DNA of 64,000 nucleotides from contig PAZH01000050.1 in the NCBI GenBank assembly GCA_002716125.1, positions 1 to 64,000 of the forward strand, read 5' to 3'. A program made the position numbers and the translations under genes. Positions 50,856 through 60,187 of this stretch are shown here, one piece after another. The notes under the pieces were generated by a model. The model was not told the DNA's origin, searched no databases, and saw nothing but the letters and a program-made list of their open reading frames with translations. Each line of letters starts with the position of its first letter. Positions within the stretch are counted from its first letter, which is position 1. The stretch is from Rhodospirillaceae bacterium. Lineage in GTDB: Bacteria > Pseudomonadota > Alphaproteobacteria > UBA8366.

Positions 50856-51749
50856 ATGAGTATGCGTGTCGGATATGTCGGTATCGGCAATATGGGCGGC
50901 CCAATGGCGGCCAATCTTGCTCGGGCCGGAAACGAAGTGATTATCGGGGACTTGAATCAAGCAGCGGTCGACGCCTTTACCGGCGAGCACGAGACCGCCC
51001 GGCCGGCGAACGGATTGGCCGTGGTCGGGCAGGATGCCGAAGCCGTATTCACTTGTTTGCCGAACGGGAAGATCGTGGCGGAAGCGGTTCTCGGTGAAGG
51101 CGGTATCGCGGAAGGCATGGCCGAAGGGTCGGTGTTGGTCGATATGTCGTCTTCCGCGCCGATGGGCACGATTGCCTTAGGTGAAGCCCTGGCGGAACGC
51201 GGCATCCGCATGGTCGACGCGCCGGTCTCCGGCGGTGTGCCACGCGCGATCGAAGGCACGATCGCGATTATGGTCGGCGGTGCAAAAGAGGACATCGAGA
51301 AGGTGCGCCCGGCACTGGAGACCATGGGTGGCCAAATTTTCGAGACCGGCGGTCTCGGCTCTGCCCACGCCATGAAATCGATCAACAATGTCCTGTCCGC
51401 CACGAACTTGCTGGTCGGTATCGAAGCGCTGGTGGTCGGTAAGAAATTCGGGCTCGATCCGCAGAATATGGTCGACATCCTGAATTACTCCAGCGGCAAG
51501 AACAGCGCGACGGAAAGCAAGCTCAAGGAGTACGTGTTAAGCCGCGAATTCAATTCGGGCTTCTCGATGGACCTGATGATCAAGGACGTGGCGACCGCGC
51601 TCGACCTGGCGCACGAGATGGGCGTGCCTTGGACTATCGGCAGCACGGTCCACGAGATGTATCAAGCCGCCCGCAACCATATGATCGATAATGCGGACAA
51701 CAGCGATATCGCACGTTGGATTGAAGCGAACGGCGGTATCGAGCTGTGA
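50856..51749 (+). CDS. beta-hydroxyacid dehydrogenase (3-hydroxyisobutyrate dehydrogenase family)
   Basis: A 297-residue NAD(P) enzyme with VGYVGIGNMGGPMAANLARA, DAPVSGGVPRAIEGTIAIMV, the catalytic Lys in SAHAMKSINNVLSATN and FSMDLMIKDVATALDLAHE. Compared with the enzyme at 29659 it keeps the typical DAPVSGG loop. It is the middle gene of a three-gene operon (CMD family, this, MaoC), overlapping the MaoC start by four bases (GTGA). The operon looks like a small catabolic unit for a hydroxy acid; substrate not known. Confidence 0.92.
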   Translation: MSMRVGYVGIGNMGGPMAANLARAGNEVIIGDLNQAAVDAFTGEHETARPANGLAVVGQDAEAVFTCLPNGKIVAEAVLGEGGIAEGMAEGSVLVDMSSSAPMGTIALGEALAERGIRMVDAPVSGGVPRAIEGTIAIMVGGAKEDIEKVRPALETMGGQIFETGGLGSAHAMKSINNVLSATNLLVGIEALVVGKKFGLDPQNMVDILNYSSGKNSATESKLKEYVLSREFNSGFSMDLMIKDVATALDLAHEMGVPWTIGSTVHEMYQAARNHMIDNADNSDIARWIEANGGIEL

Positions 51750-52264
51750 GCGAAGATGCTGCGTCGCAGGGACCGCGTTGGACCGGAGCGCCGCCGGGCG
51801 TGCCGGTCCTCTATTACGAGGACCTGGAAGACGGCCACGAACAGTGGGGCGGGGAGATCGTCGTTGATCGCGAGGAGATTCTCGCCCACGCCAAAGAGTA
51901 CGATCCTTGGCCGTTTCATACCGATGACGAGGCAGCGAAGGCGTCGGTGTTCGGCGGCTTGGTGGCGAGCGGCGGTTATACCATCAATCTTTGGTTCAAG
52001 CTTGGCCATCAACTGTTGAACGTCGAGACGATGGGTGAGGTCTGGGCGCTGATGGGCGGGATCGAGTGGAAACTTCGCTTCGTGCGTGGCGTGAGCCCCG
52101 GGATGCGGTTGCGCTTTATGCGCCGTGTGACGGGGAAACGGACGTCCAGCAAGCCCGGTCGTGGTGTGCTTTTTCTGCACAGTGAAATTGTCGATCAGGA
52201 CTCCGGCGATCCGGTAATGACGATCGACGAGGTTGCGCTGATCGCACGAAAGGCGTCGGATTGA
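51746..52264 (+). CDS. MaoC-like hot-dog dehydratase
   Basis: A 172-residue single hot-dog protein. It has YYEDLEDGHEQWGGEIVVDR, EILAHAKEYDPWPFHTDDEA, FGGLVASGGYTINLWFKLGH and GIEWKLRFVRGVSPGMRLRF. The Asp/His pair of the catalytic helix is in YDPWPFHTDDEA. Such proteins hydrate enoyl-thioesters. It starts at a GTG that overlaps the upstream stop (GTGA), so translation is coupled. Six bases separate its stop from the convergent Lrp gene. Confidence 0.9.
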   Translation: MSEDAASQGPRWTGAPPGVPVLYYEDLEDGHEQWGGEIVVDREEILAHAKEYDPWPFHTDDEAAKASVFGGLVASGGYTINLWFKLGHQLLNVETMGEVWALMGGIEWKLRFVRGVSPGMRLRFMRRVTGKRTSSKPGRGVLFLHSEIVDQDSGDPVMTIDEVALIARKASD

Positions 52265-52270
52265 GGATTC

Positions 52271-52762
52271 CTAATCGATCCCGACGATATTTGAGAGTTC
52301 GGGTTTTCGCCCGGCAATTGGCGACTTGATCACGATATAACTGAAGTACTTCTCGATACCGATCTGCGCATCCAACAAGCGTTCGATCGAGGATTGATAA
52401 TCCGAAACGCTTCGGCTGACGAACTTCAGCAGATAATCGTAACCGCCGCTGATGAGGTGACATTCGACTACTTCCGGAAACTGTGCGATTCCCTTCTCAA
52501 ATGTGGCGAAGTCTTCGCGGCGATGATCGGCGATGGTGACTTCGGTGAAAACCGTAATGGTATCCGCCAGGCGATGGACATCGATCTCGGCCTGGTAGCC
52601 TGCGATCAGCCCCGATTCTTCCATGCGTTTGACCCGCTGAAGGCACGGACTCGGCGATAACCCGACTAACTCGGACAAGGCGGCATTGGTGATCCGTCCG
52701 TCCTCGTGAAGCGCCGTTAGAATTTTGATGTCGATCCTGTCGAGTTTTGGCGACTGCGCCAT
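52271..52762 (-). CDS. Lrp/AsnC-family transcriptional regulator
   Basis: A 163-residue Lrp-type regulator. The HTH is in ILTALHEDGRITNAALSELV, GLSPSPCLQRVKRMEESGLI; the C-terminal RAM domain has VFTEVTIADHRREDFATFEK, VVECHLISGGYDYLLKFV and IGIEKYFSYIVIKS. Such regulators sense amino acids or related compounds and usually control neighbouring genes. The nearest candidate is the haloacid dehalogenase-like gene upstream on the same strand, 26 bases away, and the convergent MaoC operon. Confidence 0.93.
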   Translation of the reverse strand: MAQSPKLDRIDIKILTALHEDGRITNAALSELVGLSPSPCLQRVKRMEESGLIAGYQAEIDVHRLADTITVFTEVTIADHRREDFATFEKGIAQFPEVVECHLISGGYDYLLKFVSRSVSDYQSSIERLLDAQIGIEKYFSYIVIKSPIAGRKPELSNIVGID

Positions 52763-52788
52763 TAGACCTCACATCGATACGATTCTCG

Positions 52789-53514
52789 CTATGCCGATTC
52801 GAGCTCCGCTTGATGCGCTTTCACAAGATCGGCCATGCTCTTGAACATGACGCCGTAGCTCGGCATATCGCCGGGATGCATGGTAGCGCCAAAGCCTTCC
52901 TTATCATGGCGGCGGTAAATCCAGCAATTGTCGAGCCCACAGATATTCGCCGGTGCATGGTCGTGGAACATACTTTCCGCCGTGTGCAGGATATCGCCCT
53001 TTTCGATATGGAGGCGTTTAAGGTTCGCCAGCATGTATTCGAAGTTTCGCTGCGAGGGTTTGTAAGAGCCGATATCCTCTGCCGTATAGACCGCGTCGAA
53101 GTCGACTTGGAGTTTTTGATTGCTGTGGGCAAAGCTTGCATTGTCGACATTGGAGAGAACGACGAGCTTGAAGTACCGCTTGAGATATTGAAGCGCACCC
53201 GCGCTGTCTTCGAAGGCAGGCCAATCCTGCACCGATTTGCCATAGGCGAGACATTCTGCCCAATCGACGGGGACGTCCCATTCCTCCGCCAGGCGTTTAT
53301 AAACCGTCGCCAATAGTTGCGAATAGGTTTTCGCCGGCGTCTGGCTTTGGGTCGAAGATTCGTGGAACGCGTGTGCTTCCAAAATATCGTCACGGGAAAG
53401 CGATTGCGAGACTTTGTCGGTTAGCGGTTTAAGGCCGTTTACCATCCCGGTTTCCCAATCGATGAGCGTGCCGTAGACGTCGAACGTCAAGGCTTTGTAT
53501 TTCGTTAACTGCAT
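52789..53514 (-). CDS. haloacid dehalogenase type II-like hydrolase
   Basis: A 241-residue HAD-fold protein close to (S)-2-haloacid dehalogenases. The nucleophile Asp lies in ALTFDVYGTLIDWETG, the Ser/Asn of motif II in LVVLSNVDNASFAHS, the motif III Lys in YKPSQRNFEYML-like GSYKPSQRNF, and the acidic motif in GDILHTAESMFHDHAPANI. Whether it acts on haloacids or a phosphate ester cannot be decided. The ATG at 53514 follows GGAG; an earlier ATG at 53526 overlaps that Shine-Dalgarno. It lies behind an Lrp-type gene. Confidence 0.87.
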   Translation of the reverse strand: MQLTKYKALTFDVYGTLIDWETGMVNGLKPLTDKVSQSLSRDDILEAHAFHESSTQSQTPAKTYSQLLATVYKRLAEEWDVPVDWAECLAYGKSVQDWPAFEDSAGALQYLKRYFKLVVLSNVDNASFAHSNQKLQVDFDAVYTAEDIGSYKPSQRNFEYMLANLKRLHIEKGDILHTAESMFHDHAPANICGLDNCWIYRRHDKEGFGATMHPGDMPSYGVMFKSMADLVKAHQAELESA

Positions 53515-53695
53515 GTCGCGCTCCATCTAATTCAATCGCGGTTGTGTTGTGAGACTGTATGGCGTTTTGGTCAAGATGAGGTGCTGAATATCGATCCCGC
53601 GACGGCATAGTCTGCGGCGCAACAATGCATTCGCGGCAGGAATTGCTGCACCGGAGACCCGCGTTCGTGGGCGAAGATGATTACGAAAGCCGAAT

Positions 53696-54562
53696 TCAGG
53701 CGGCAACCGGCGGAATGATGTGTTGTGCTGGATCCAGTTTGATGATCATGCGCTTAACCAAGCGGTTCTCTTCGTTTGGAAATGCATCCCGGGCGTGGAG
53801 GGCGACCGCATTGTCCCAAAGCACCAGATCGCCCGTCCGCCAATCGTGTTCGTAGACATTTTCCGGTCGGACCGTATGTGCGAGTAGCTCGTCCAACAGG
53901 CTGTCGGCTTCGTCCTGGGGCATGCCCTCGATACCGACAACGGTGCCGGGATCGATATAAAGCGCCTTTCGACCGGTCGCCGGGTTCACATTCACCAGCG
54001 GATGTTTGACGTCCGGCGTCTCGCCAATACGGCGCGCGCGGTCGTGGTTATCGTCCTCTTTGGTGACGGTGCCGGCGCGCGCGCGGTAACTAAAAGTGCC
54101 CACCAGGGCATCGATGGTGTTCTTCATGCTGTCCGACAGTGTCTCGTAGGCTCGGTAAAGGCTGGCCCAACGGGTGCCGCCGCCGTTCGCCGGTACTTCG
54201 ACCCCATAGAGAAAGCAACCGGTGACCGGTTCTGCGTAGTAGGATTGATCCGTGTGCCAGGTCAGGCCCTTATTCGCGAGGCCGCCGAGCGGTTCGCCGT
54301 CTTGGCCCCGCATGTTGGAGAGGATGATGACTTCGTCGTAGGTCGAGAGCCAATGGGTCTCCGCGTAGATGCTGGGGTTGCCGATCAGGCGTCCGAAATC
54401 GAGGAGTTCACGTTCCGATAAGGATTGCCGGCGAAACACCAGGACTCCGTGCTCGCGATAAGCTTCGCGAATTGCCTGTGCGTCATCGCCGGTCGGCGTT
54501 TCCCATAAGGCGGTGTTCTTCACTTCGCAGGCAAAACTGCCGTCGGCGGATACGAAGTCCAT
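53696..54562 (-). CDS. TauD/TfdA-type Fe(II)/2-oxoglutarate dioxygenase
   Basis: A 288-residue enzyme with HTD in GLTWHTDQSYYAEPVTG, the distal His in NAVALHARDAFPN and the Arg in RLVKRMIIKLD. The LVFRRQSLSERELLDFGRLI opening is typical TauD/TfdA. It is the fourth family member in the window and closest in length to the one at 32177. It follows the class C serine hydrolase gene on the same strand after 24 bases. Substrate unknown. Confidence 0.92.
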   Translation of the reverse strand: MDFVSADGSFACEVKNTALWETPTGDDAQAIREAYREHGVLVFRRQSLSERELLDFGRLIGNPSIYAETHWLSTYDEVIILSNMRGQDGEPLGGLANKGLTWHTDQSYYAEPVTGCFLYGVEVPANGGGTRWASLYRAYETLSDSMKNTIDALVGTFSYRARAGTVTKEDDNHDRARRIGETPDVKHPLVNVNPATGRKALYIDPGTVVGIEGMPQDEADSLLDELLAHTVRPENVYEHDWRTGDLVLWDNAVALHARDAFPNEENRLVKRMIIKLDPAQHIIPPVAA

Positions 54563-54586
54563 ACTCGGTCTCCCGTTTCCGGAATG

Positions 54587-55783
54587 TCATATCGATTCTA
54601 GTGCCAGGGCCTCGTAAACCAAGGGACGCAAATCGCTGCGGATCGTGTAGGTACGGGACGGCATGAATTGCGTAAAGAAGATAGCGATAAGGTCGGCGAC
54701 GGGATCGATCCAGAAATAGGTGCTGGCCGCGCCCGACCATCCGTAAATGCCCTTGTTACCGTAGCCGACGCGTTCAGGGTCGAGGACAACAGAGAACCCG
54801 AGACCGAAACCCATGCCACGCCAATCGAGGCCGCCGAACTCCGTTGCGCCCATATCGCCCATATCGCCGTCGAGATGATTTGCCGTCATCAGGTCGACGG
54901 TTTCAGGTTTCAAGATTTGGATATCGTCGAGCGTTCCGCGATTTCGGAGCATCAGACAAAAGCGCAGATAATCGTCCATCGTCGATAATAGACCGCCGTT
55001 GCCTGATTTATAGGTTGGAACCGCGAGATAGCGACTGGTCGCCGGCATATCGATCGGACGGATCGGCGCTTCGCCGTCACGGGTGTAGTTGCCGGCAAAT
55101 CGCGGCACCATTTCCGGCGGCAGATGAAAACCGGTATCCGGCATGCCGAGCGGCTCGAACATTTCTTCGCGAAGAAAAACATCAAAGGGCCGGCCGTCGA
55201 TCACTTCGACGAGGTGGCCGACAACATCCGTTGCCATGCTGTACTCCCAGCGCGTGCCGGGTTCGAACAGCAGGGGTTTATCGGCGAGGCGGCCAATGAC
55301 CTCGGCGAGGTTTCCTTCGCTTCGCGATCCATTCACGCCGTCAGCGACGTAAAGCTCTCTCAGCGGATGTTCGGAGAACGCCGGTAAAATAAGGCCCGAT
55401 GTGTGATTTAAAAGATGCCGCAGCGTGATCTGGCCCGCGGCGGATACATGGTCACCGGCCGGGTGGTAAAGCGTCATCTCGCGAAATTTCGGCAGAAAGC
55501 GTGCGATAGGATCGTCTAGATCGAAGTGTCCGCGATCCCAAAGCATCATCAGCGCGACACTCGCGACCGGCTTTGTCATCGAATAAATGCGGAAGATTGT
55601 ATCGCGCGAAACAGGGGTATCGCTCTCTAGGTCTTGTACGCCTTTAAACATCGTGTGGCGCTCGGCGCCCTGCTGCCACAACAACAAAGAACAGCCGGCG
55701 ATTTTTCTTGCTGAGATATAGTCGTCGAAGTGTCGGTCAATTTTTTGAAGGCCGTCATTGGAAAAGTTTGCGTTGTTCATCAC
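54587..55783 (-). CDS. class C beta-lactamase-like serine hydrolase (EstB type)
   Basis: A 398-residue serine hydrolase of the beta-lactamase class C/esterase EstB group. The catalytic SxxK is SMTK in FRIYSMTKPVASVALMML, the Tyr motif lies in WEYSMATDVVGHLVEV, and the third element is probably HLL/HTSGL with the C-terminal KGIYGWSGAASTYFWIDP. No signal peptide is seen, so a cytosolic esterase or transesterase is more likely than an antibiotic-resistance enzyme. It is first in an operon with the TauD enzyme, and divergent from the aminotransferase gene. Confidence 0.9.
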   Translation of the reverse strand: MMNNANFSNDGLQKIDRHFDDYISARKIAGCSLLLWQQGAERHTMFKGVQDLESDTPVSRDTIFRIYSMTKPVASVALMMLWDRGHFDLDDPIARFLPKFREMTLYHPAGDHVSAAGQITLRHLLNHTSGLILPAFSEHPLRELYVADGVNGSRSEGNLAEVIGRLADKPLLFEPGTRWEYSMATDVVGHLVEVIDGRPFDVFLREEMFEPLGMPDTGFHLPPEMVPRFAGNYTRDGEAPIRPIDMPATSRYLAVPTYKSGNGGLLSTMDDYLRFCLMLRNRGTLDDIQILKPETVDLMTANHLDGDMGDMGATEFGGLDWRGMGFGLGFSVVLDPERVGYGNKGIYGWSGAASTYFWIDPVADLIAIFFTQFMPSRTYTIRSDLRPLVYEALALESI

Positions 55784-55888
55784 TTGCGCTCGGTCGCCGA
55801 TTGGATCGGTCCCAACTTACCCCTTCGATATCATGCGTGTCGAACCTACTATCTCTAAGAGCAAGTTAGGGATTAAGGGGAGGCCGTT

Positions 55889-57271
55889 ATGAACGACGTA
55901 TTCGAATTCTCGAACCGTCATAAGGATCTGATGGCGCGGGACGAGGAATATGTCCTCGGTTGGCGGTATGAGCCGCAAGTCGTGTTTGAGCGCGGCGAGG
56001 GCGTTCGGATTTTTGATGTCGACGGCAACGCTTATTACGACTTGAGTTCCGGCATGATGAGTTTGACCCTCGGGCACGCGCATCCGGAGCTGGTCGAGAC
56101 GATCAAAGACATGGCGGATCGGTTCATTCACCAATCCGCGTGGTATTCCAATCCGTGGTGTATCGAGTTTGCGGAATTGCTGGCGACAACCTTACCGGGC
56201 GATTTGAAAGTGCTGAATTGCGCGGTGACAGGGTCCGAGGCGAATGAAATCGCCATGCGCATGGCACTGGGCGCCACCGGCGGCTTCGATATTTGCTCTA
56301 TGGTGCGCGGCCTGCACGGCGGGTCTTTGGCGGCGGAGGCGATGACGTCGGTCGGCGGCGCGCGGCGGCGTGGCCTCGGACCCCTGACCATGCCGGCCCG
56401 GTCAAATTGCATCGTACCGGCGTTTTATTATCGGGCACCGGTCGACGATCCCGATCAATGGGACGAGATCAGCCTGCGCATGACCGAGGAGCTGATCGAA
56501 TACACAACCTCGCAAGAAGTCGGCGCCTTGATGCTGGAGCCGATCGCCGTGCCGGGCGGTATGATCGTGCCGTCGAAGCGCTGGTTGCAGGGCATTCGCG
56601 AGATCGCCGACCGCTGGGGGGCGTTGCTGATCTTCGACGAGTGCCAGTTGGCGCCGGCCCGCACGGGAACGTTTTGGGGGTTCGAGCCCTATGACGTGGT
56701 CCCCGACATCGTCACTTTCGGCAAGGGCTTGTCGGCCGGATTTGCGTTCTGCGGTACGGTGACGACGCCGGAGATTGCGGAACGTTCGCGCGGCACAAAG
56801 GGGCTTCCCTGGGCCGGTACCTATTCGCAGGACCCGCTTCCCTCAGCGGTTGCCTTGAAACAGTTGCAGATTGTGTTGCGGGACGATCTCGCGGGACACG
56901 CCGCAACTGCAGGCGCGTTTCTGGAGAAGCGGCTCGCTGAACTGACCGAAAAGTATGAATGCATCGGCGACATCCGCGGGCGGGGCCTCTATCGAATGAT
57001 GGACATTGTGACCGACGGAAAGTCGAAAGAACCCGACGCCGAAATGGGCGAGGCCATCCGTTATCATGCGATGGCGGAAGGCGTAACGATGATCGTTGTG
57101 AAGAATTATGCCCGCATATGTCCGCCTACCATCGTGACCGAGGCCGAACTCGATGACATTGTCGGGCGGCTCGACACGGCAATCGCGCGCGCGGTACGCG
57201 GCGAGCCGGTGCCGACAAATCTTTCGAACTCCAGCTCCCTGGCAACGAACGACGGTGCGAAGCGCGGTTGA
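55889..57271 (+). CDS. class III (PLP-dependent) aminotransferase
   Basis: A 460-residue class III aminotransferase with GNAYYDLSSGMMSLTLGHAH, the phosphate-binding CAVTGSEANEIAMRM, LLIFDECQLAPARTGTFWG with the conserved Asp of the cofactor pocket, and the Schiff-base Lys in DIVTFGKGLSAG. The family transfers amino groups from omega or alpha positions; the 2,2-dialkylglycine-decarboxylase-like start (WRYEPQVVFERGEGVRIFD) is one possibility. AGGGGAGG precedes the ATG. A lipoprotein gene follows after two bases, but they seem functionally unrelated. Confidence 0.9.
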   Translation: MNDVFEFSNRHKDLMARDEEYVLGWRYEPQVVFERGEGVRIFDVDGNAYYDLSSGMMSLTLGHAHPELVETIKDMADRFIHQSAWYSNPWCIEFAELLATTLPGDLKVLNCAVTGSEANEIAMRMALGATGGFDICSMVRGLHGGSLAAEAMTSVGGARRRGLGPLTMPARSNCIVPAFYYRAPVDDPDQWDEISLRMTEELIEYTTSQEVGALMLEPIAVPGGMIVPSKRWLQGIREIADRWGALLIFDECQLAPARTGTFWGFEPYDVVPDIVTFGKGLSAGFAFCGTVTTPEIAERSRGTKGLPWAGTYSQDPLPSAVALKQLQIVLRDDLAGHAATAGAFLEKRLAELTEKYECIGDIRGRGLYRMMDIVTDGKSKEPDAEMGEAIRYHAMAEGVTMIVVKNYARICPPTIVTEAELDDIVGRLDTAIARAVRGEPVPTNLSNSSSLATNDGAKRG

Positions 57272-57273
57272 TC

Positions 57274-58434
57274 ATGAAACTGAAACACCTGTGTATCGCT
57301 TTCGCCGTTCTGATGGTGGCGGGATGTGGTGGGCCACCCAGAATTACCGATACGACGGTGCCCTGGACCAATCTCGCGATTGCGCGCGCGTTCTCCGTCG
57401 ATCTTGATGTACCCGCCGACAAGTTCACCGTGCAAAACTTGTCTGTCCGGTATACGCGCCAATTCTGGCCGGGTGAGACGGCCGCGAATACGGCGGTTAT
57501 CGGCAGCGTGCAGAATACGGGTTCCTTTGCTTTCACGCCGCCGCTTGCGAATACCTATCCAACCAGCCACACGGTATTTTACCGCTGGGTTGCGACATTG
57601 GTCGGGACGAGCCCGGGAGCAGTGCCTTTTACGCTCATGACTCCATTAAAGCGGTTTGTTGTCGGATGCACGCAGGCCGATACGGATACGCAGCTTGCAA
57701 ACGTGATGGCGACGCATAGCGTCAACTTCTCGACGACGACACCACACCTGCGGCCGACTCAACGACTGCTGGGCTATCGCGGCGAACCACACGAAAGATC
57801 CGTTATTGCCGGAAACGGTTACGCGTTGTCACGACGGGTCGTAGAGGTCGTGGCGGATACGATCCAGCCGGGCGGCACCGGTGGACTGTTCGATCCACCT
57901 GTTTTGAATGAACCATCGCTCTTACTGTTTGCTCCGCGACAGCGTGCGAATGGCGAGGCAATCGCGGATTATCTTGCAGATATGCGGGACCCGACTTCGG
58001 CGAATAATCCGTACACACTGATCGGTGTTGCCTATACGACCGGATATGATCCGGACGCGCGGCCGCTCCTTGGGTGTGTTCCGTCCGATGCGTGGTTTGT
58101 CCATGAAGCGGGTTATCACTTGCGGGACGGCCGGATGCGGTTTTCGCCGATTACGGATGGGCAAACCGGGACCGCCGGAAACCCCGCGCCGGACTTACCC
58201 ATTCCCGGTAACGCGACTCTTTGGCACCCGAGACTCTGGGATTTGCATGTTTGGTTTGATCCAGCGGGCGGTCCGCCAATCCTCTCGATATTCGAGCCGA
58301 ACACGGAAACCACACCGGATGACCCGACCGATCCGCCAAATTTTAGGGCGAGTGTCGCGCGAGGTCTTTTTATGCCGAACGGTCCGCCGGGTGCGCCGAT
58401 CTTTACGTTCTTCCGTCCCCAGACGTTTGAATAG
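57274..58434 (+). CDS. lipoprotein of unknown function
   Basis: A 386-residue protein with a lipoprotein signal: MKLKHLCIAFAVLMVAGC, lipobox VAGC with Cys18. The rest is a soluble, Pro/Gly/Thr-rich exported protein: TNLAIARAFSVDLDVPADKF, SHTVFYRWVATLVGTSPGAV, LLGYRGEPHERSVIAGNGYA, YTTGYDPDARPLLGCVPSDA and DLHVWFDPAGGPPILSIFEP. It has no repeat or catalytic motif I recognise. The final segments, with LWDLHVWFDPAGGPP, resemble a beta-sandwich. It may be outer-membrane or periplasmic. The gene is between an aminotransferase and a HAD phosphatase; context gives no function. Confidence 0.75.
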   Translation: MKLKHLCIAFAVLMVAGCGGPPRITDTTVPWTNLAIARAFSVDLDVPADKFTVQNLSVRYTRQFWPGETAANTAVIGSVQNTGSFAFTPPLANTYPTSHTVFYRWVATLVGTSPGAVPFTLMTPLKRFVVGCTQADTDTQLANVMATHSVNFSTTTPHLRPTQRLLGYRGEPHERSVIAGNGYALSRRVVEVVADTIQPGGTGGLFDPPVLNEPSLLLFAPRQRANGEAIADYLADMRDPTSANNPYTLIGVAYTTGYDPDARPLLGCVPSDAWFVHEAGYHLRDGRMRFSPITDGQTGTAGNPAPDLPIPGNATLWHPRLWDLHVWFDPAGGPPILSIFEPNTETTPDDPTDPPNFRASVARGLFMPNGPPGAPIFTFFRPQTFE

Positions 58435-58438
58435 ACCC

Positions 58439-59095
58439 ATGACGGCGGTAATTTTCGATTGCGACGGTGTGTTGGTCGACAGTGAGGTATTGGCCCTCGA
58501 AATCGAACTGATAAGCCTGAAGGAGATCGGGCTCGAATTCGATATAGAGGCGTATCAAAAGCGGCATTTGGGCACGACCTCAGCAGAGTTCTTCCGCGAG
58601 ATCGAAGCCGACTACCGAGCCAAGTTCGATGCGCCCTTGCCCGATGGGTTTCGCGAAACCATTGGTAAACGATACCGGGAAGCGTTCTCGACCCGCCTCC
58701 AAATTATTGACGGTGTGCATGATCTCCTGTCGTCGCTCGACTGTCCGGTCGCGGTCGCGTCCGGATCGTCGCCGGAAGGGCTTGCCGTAAAGCTGGCGCA
58801 AGTTGAGATTGCGGCGTTCTTCGGCGAGCATGTGTACTCCTCCCATCAGGTTGAGCGGGGCAAGCCGGCGCCGGATCTTTTTCTATTCGCAGCCGGTGCC
58901 CTGGGTATTTCGCCCGCGGATTGCATCGTCGTAGAAGATAGCGCAAAGGGCATCAGAGCCGCTGTGGCCGCTGGCATGCGCGCCGTGGGTTTCACCGGGG
59001 GCGGGCATTGCCTTGCCGGTCATGGGACTGGTCTTCTGGAAGAAGGAGCGGACCTGGTGATCGACCATATCAGCGAGCTTAAAACGCACCTTTGA
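58439..59095 (+). CDS. HAD-family phosphatase/phosphoglucomutase-like protein
   Basis: A 218-residue HAD protein with a small helical cap. Motif I is FDCDGVLVDSE, motif II VAVASGSSPEG, motif III Lys in ERGKPAPDLFLFAAGALG, and motif IV VVEDSAKGIRAAVAAGMRAV. This is the beta-phosphoglucomutase/phosphoglycolate phosphatase layout. The true start is the ATG at 58439; the frame is open much further upstream but inside the lipoprotein gene. Phosphate substrate unknown; a phosphoglycolate role would fit the glycolate oxidase genes in the window, though they are distant. Confidence 0.9.
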   Translation: MTAVIFDCDGVLVDSEVLALEIELISLKEIGLEFDIEAYQKRHLGTTSAEFFREIEADYRAKFDAPLPDGFRETIGKRYREAFSTRLQIIDGVHDLLSSLDCPVAVASGSSPEGLAVKLAQVEIAAFFGEHVYSSHQVERGKPAPDLFLFAAGALGISPADCIVVEDSAKGIRAAVAAGMRAVGFTGGGHCLAGHGTGLLEEGADLVIDHISELKTHL

Positions 59096-59148
59096 CATTC
59101 CCGCGCGAATGACGACATTCGGCACCGCAACACCTTAGGGAGCCTACA

Positions 59149-60066
59149 ATGAAATTCGCAATTCTCGGTGCCGGGGCGGTCGGCGGTTATTTTGGAGCGC
59201 GTCTCGCAGAGGCAGGCGAAGACGTGACGTTCATGGCGCGTGGCGCACATCTGGAAGCGATCCGCAGCACCGGCCTTCGGATCGAAAGCGAGAACGGCGA
59301 CGCACATATTCATCCAGCTCAAGCGTCGGAAGATCCGGCTGAGGTGGGCCCTGTCGACTATGTGCTCTTTGCCGTAAAGCTCTTTCAAACAGAAGAAACG
59401 GCTGAGTTCGCGAAACCCCTGGTGGGTCCGAATACAACGCTCGTCGCCCTTCAGAACGGCGTCGAATGTGCGAATGTACTTTCCGCCGTACACGGCAAAG
59501 AGAAGGTCCTCAACGGTACGAGCTATATTGCAGCCGTTATCGCAGAGCCCGGTTTGATCCGGCAGACGGGAACCTTTGCCTCTTTCGCCTTCGGCGAGCA
59601 GGACGGCACGATGTCGGATCGCGGACAGCGGCTGAAAGAAGCCGCGGATAAGGCCGGCCTCAACCCGACATACTCGTCGAATGTCGAATCCCTTGTCTGG
59701 ATGAAGTTTTTGCTAATCGCGACAATGTCGAGCATCACGACGTCGACGCGGAAACCCATCGGCGAACTGCGGGACGATCCGGATATCCGGCCGGTGATCG
59801 TGGCGTCGCTAGAGGAATCGATTGCGGTCGGCCGGGCGATGGGTGTCGATTTGCCCGAAGATGCGATGGAACAGCAACTGAAACGTATTGCTGATTTCCC
59901 GGCGGCCATGGTGGCGTCGATGTATCACGATCTGCACGCTAACAAGCCGACGGAGTTGGAATGGATGTCCGGTGCGGTCCGGCGATTCGGTAAACAGTGC
60001 GGCATTCCAACGCCGACGCATGACGCGTTTTACGCCATTCTCAAACCTTACCGGGACGGCGCGTAA
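59149..60066 (+). CDS. 2-dehydropantoate 2-reductase family protein
   Basis: A 305-residue member of the ApbA/PanE family, NADPH-dependent reductases acting on ketopantoate (pantothenate synthesis) or related oxo acids. It has FAILGAGAVGGYFGARLAEA (4-23), YVLFAVKLFQTEE, VALQNGVECANVL and the C-terminal WMSGAVRRFGKQCGIPTPTH. The catalytic Lys is expected in RKPIGELRDDPDIR. The family has many members of unknown substrate, so I do not call it panE with certainty. An AGGGAG precedes the ATG. Confidence 0.88.
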   Translation: MKFAILGAGAVGGYFGARLAEAGEDVTFMARGAHLEAIRSTGLRIESENGDAHIHPAQASEDPAEVGPVDYVLFAVKLFQTEETAEFAKPLVGPNTTLVALQNGVECANVLSAVHGKEKVLNGTSYIAAVIAEPGLIRQTGTFASFAFGEQDGTMSDRGQRLKEAADKAGLNPTYSSNVESLVWMKFLLIATMSSITTSTRKPIGELRDDPDIRPVIVASLEESIAVGRAMGVDLPEDAMEQQLKRIADFPAAMVASMYHDLHANKPTELEWMSGAVRRFGKQCGIPTPTHDAFYAILKPYRDGA

Positions 60067-60187
60067 AACAAATCTCCCCTTTTTTCTTGCATCCGGGTTC
60101 AACCATTGGGACCATGGATTACATAAATATATGTAAGCGCCGACTCGAATTGGCGATGCGAAAAGAAACTGTATCAGGGGGATTTTT

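Noticed and set aside
54587-55783. Antibiotic-resistance beta-lactamase
   Set aside because: The SxxK fold matches, but there is no signal peptide and the motifs are closer to EstB-type esterases.
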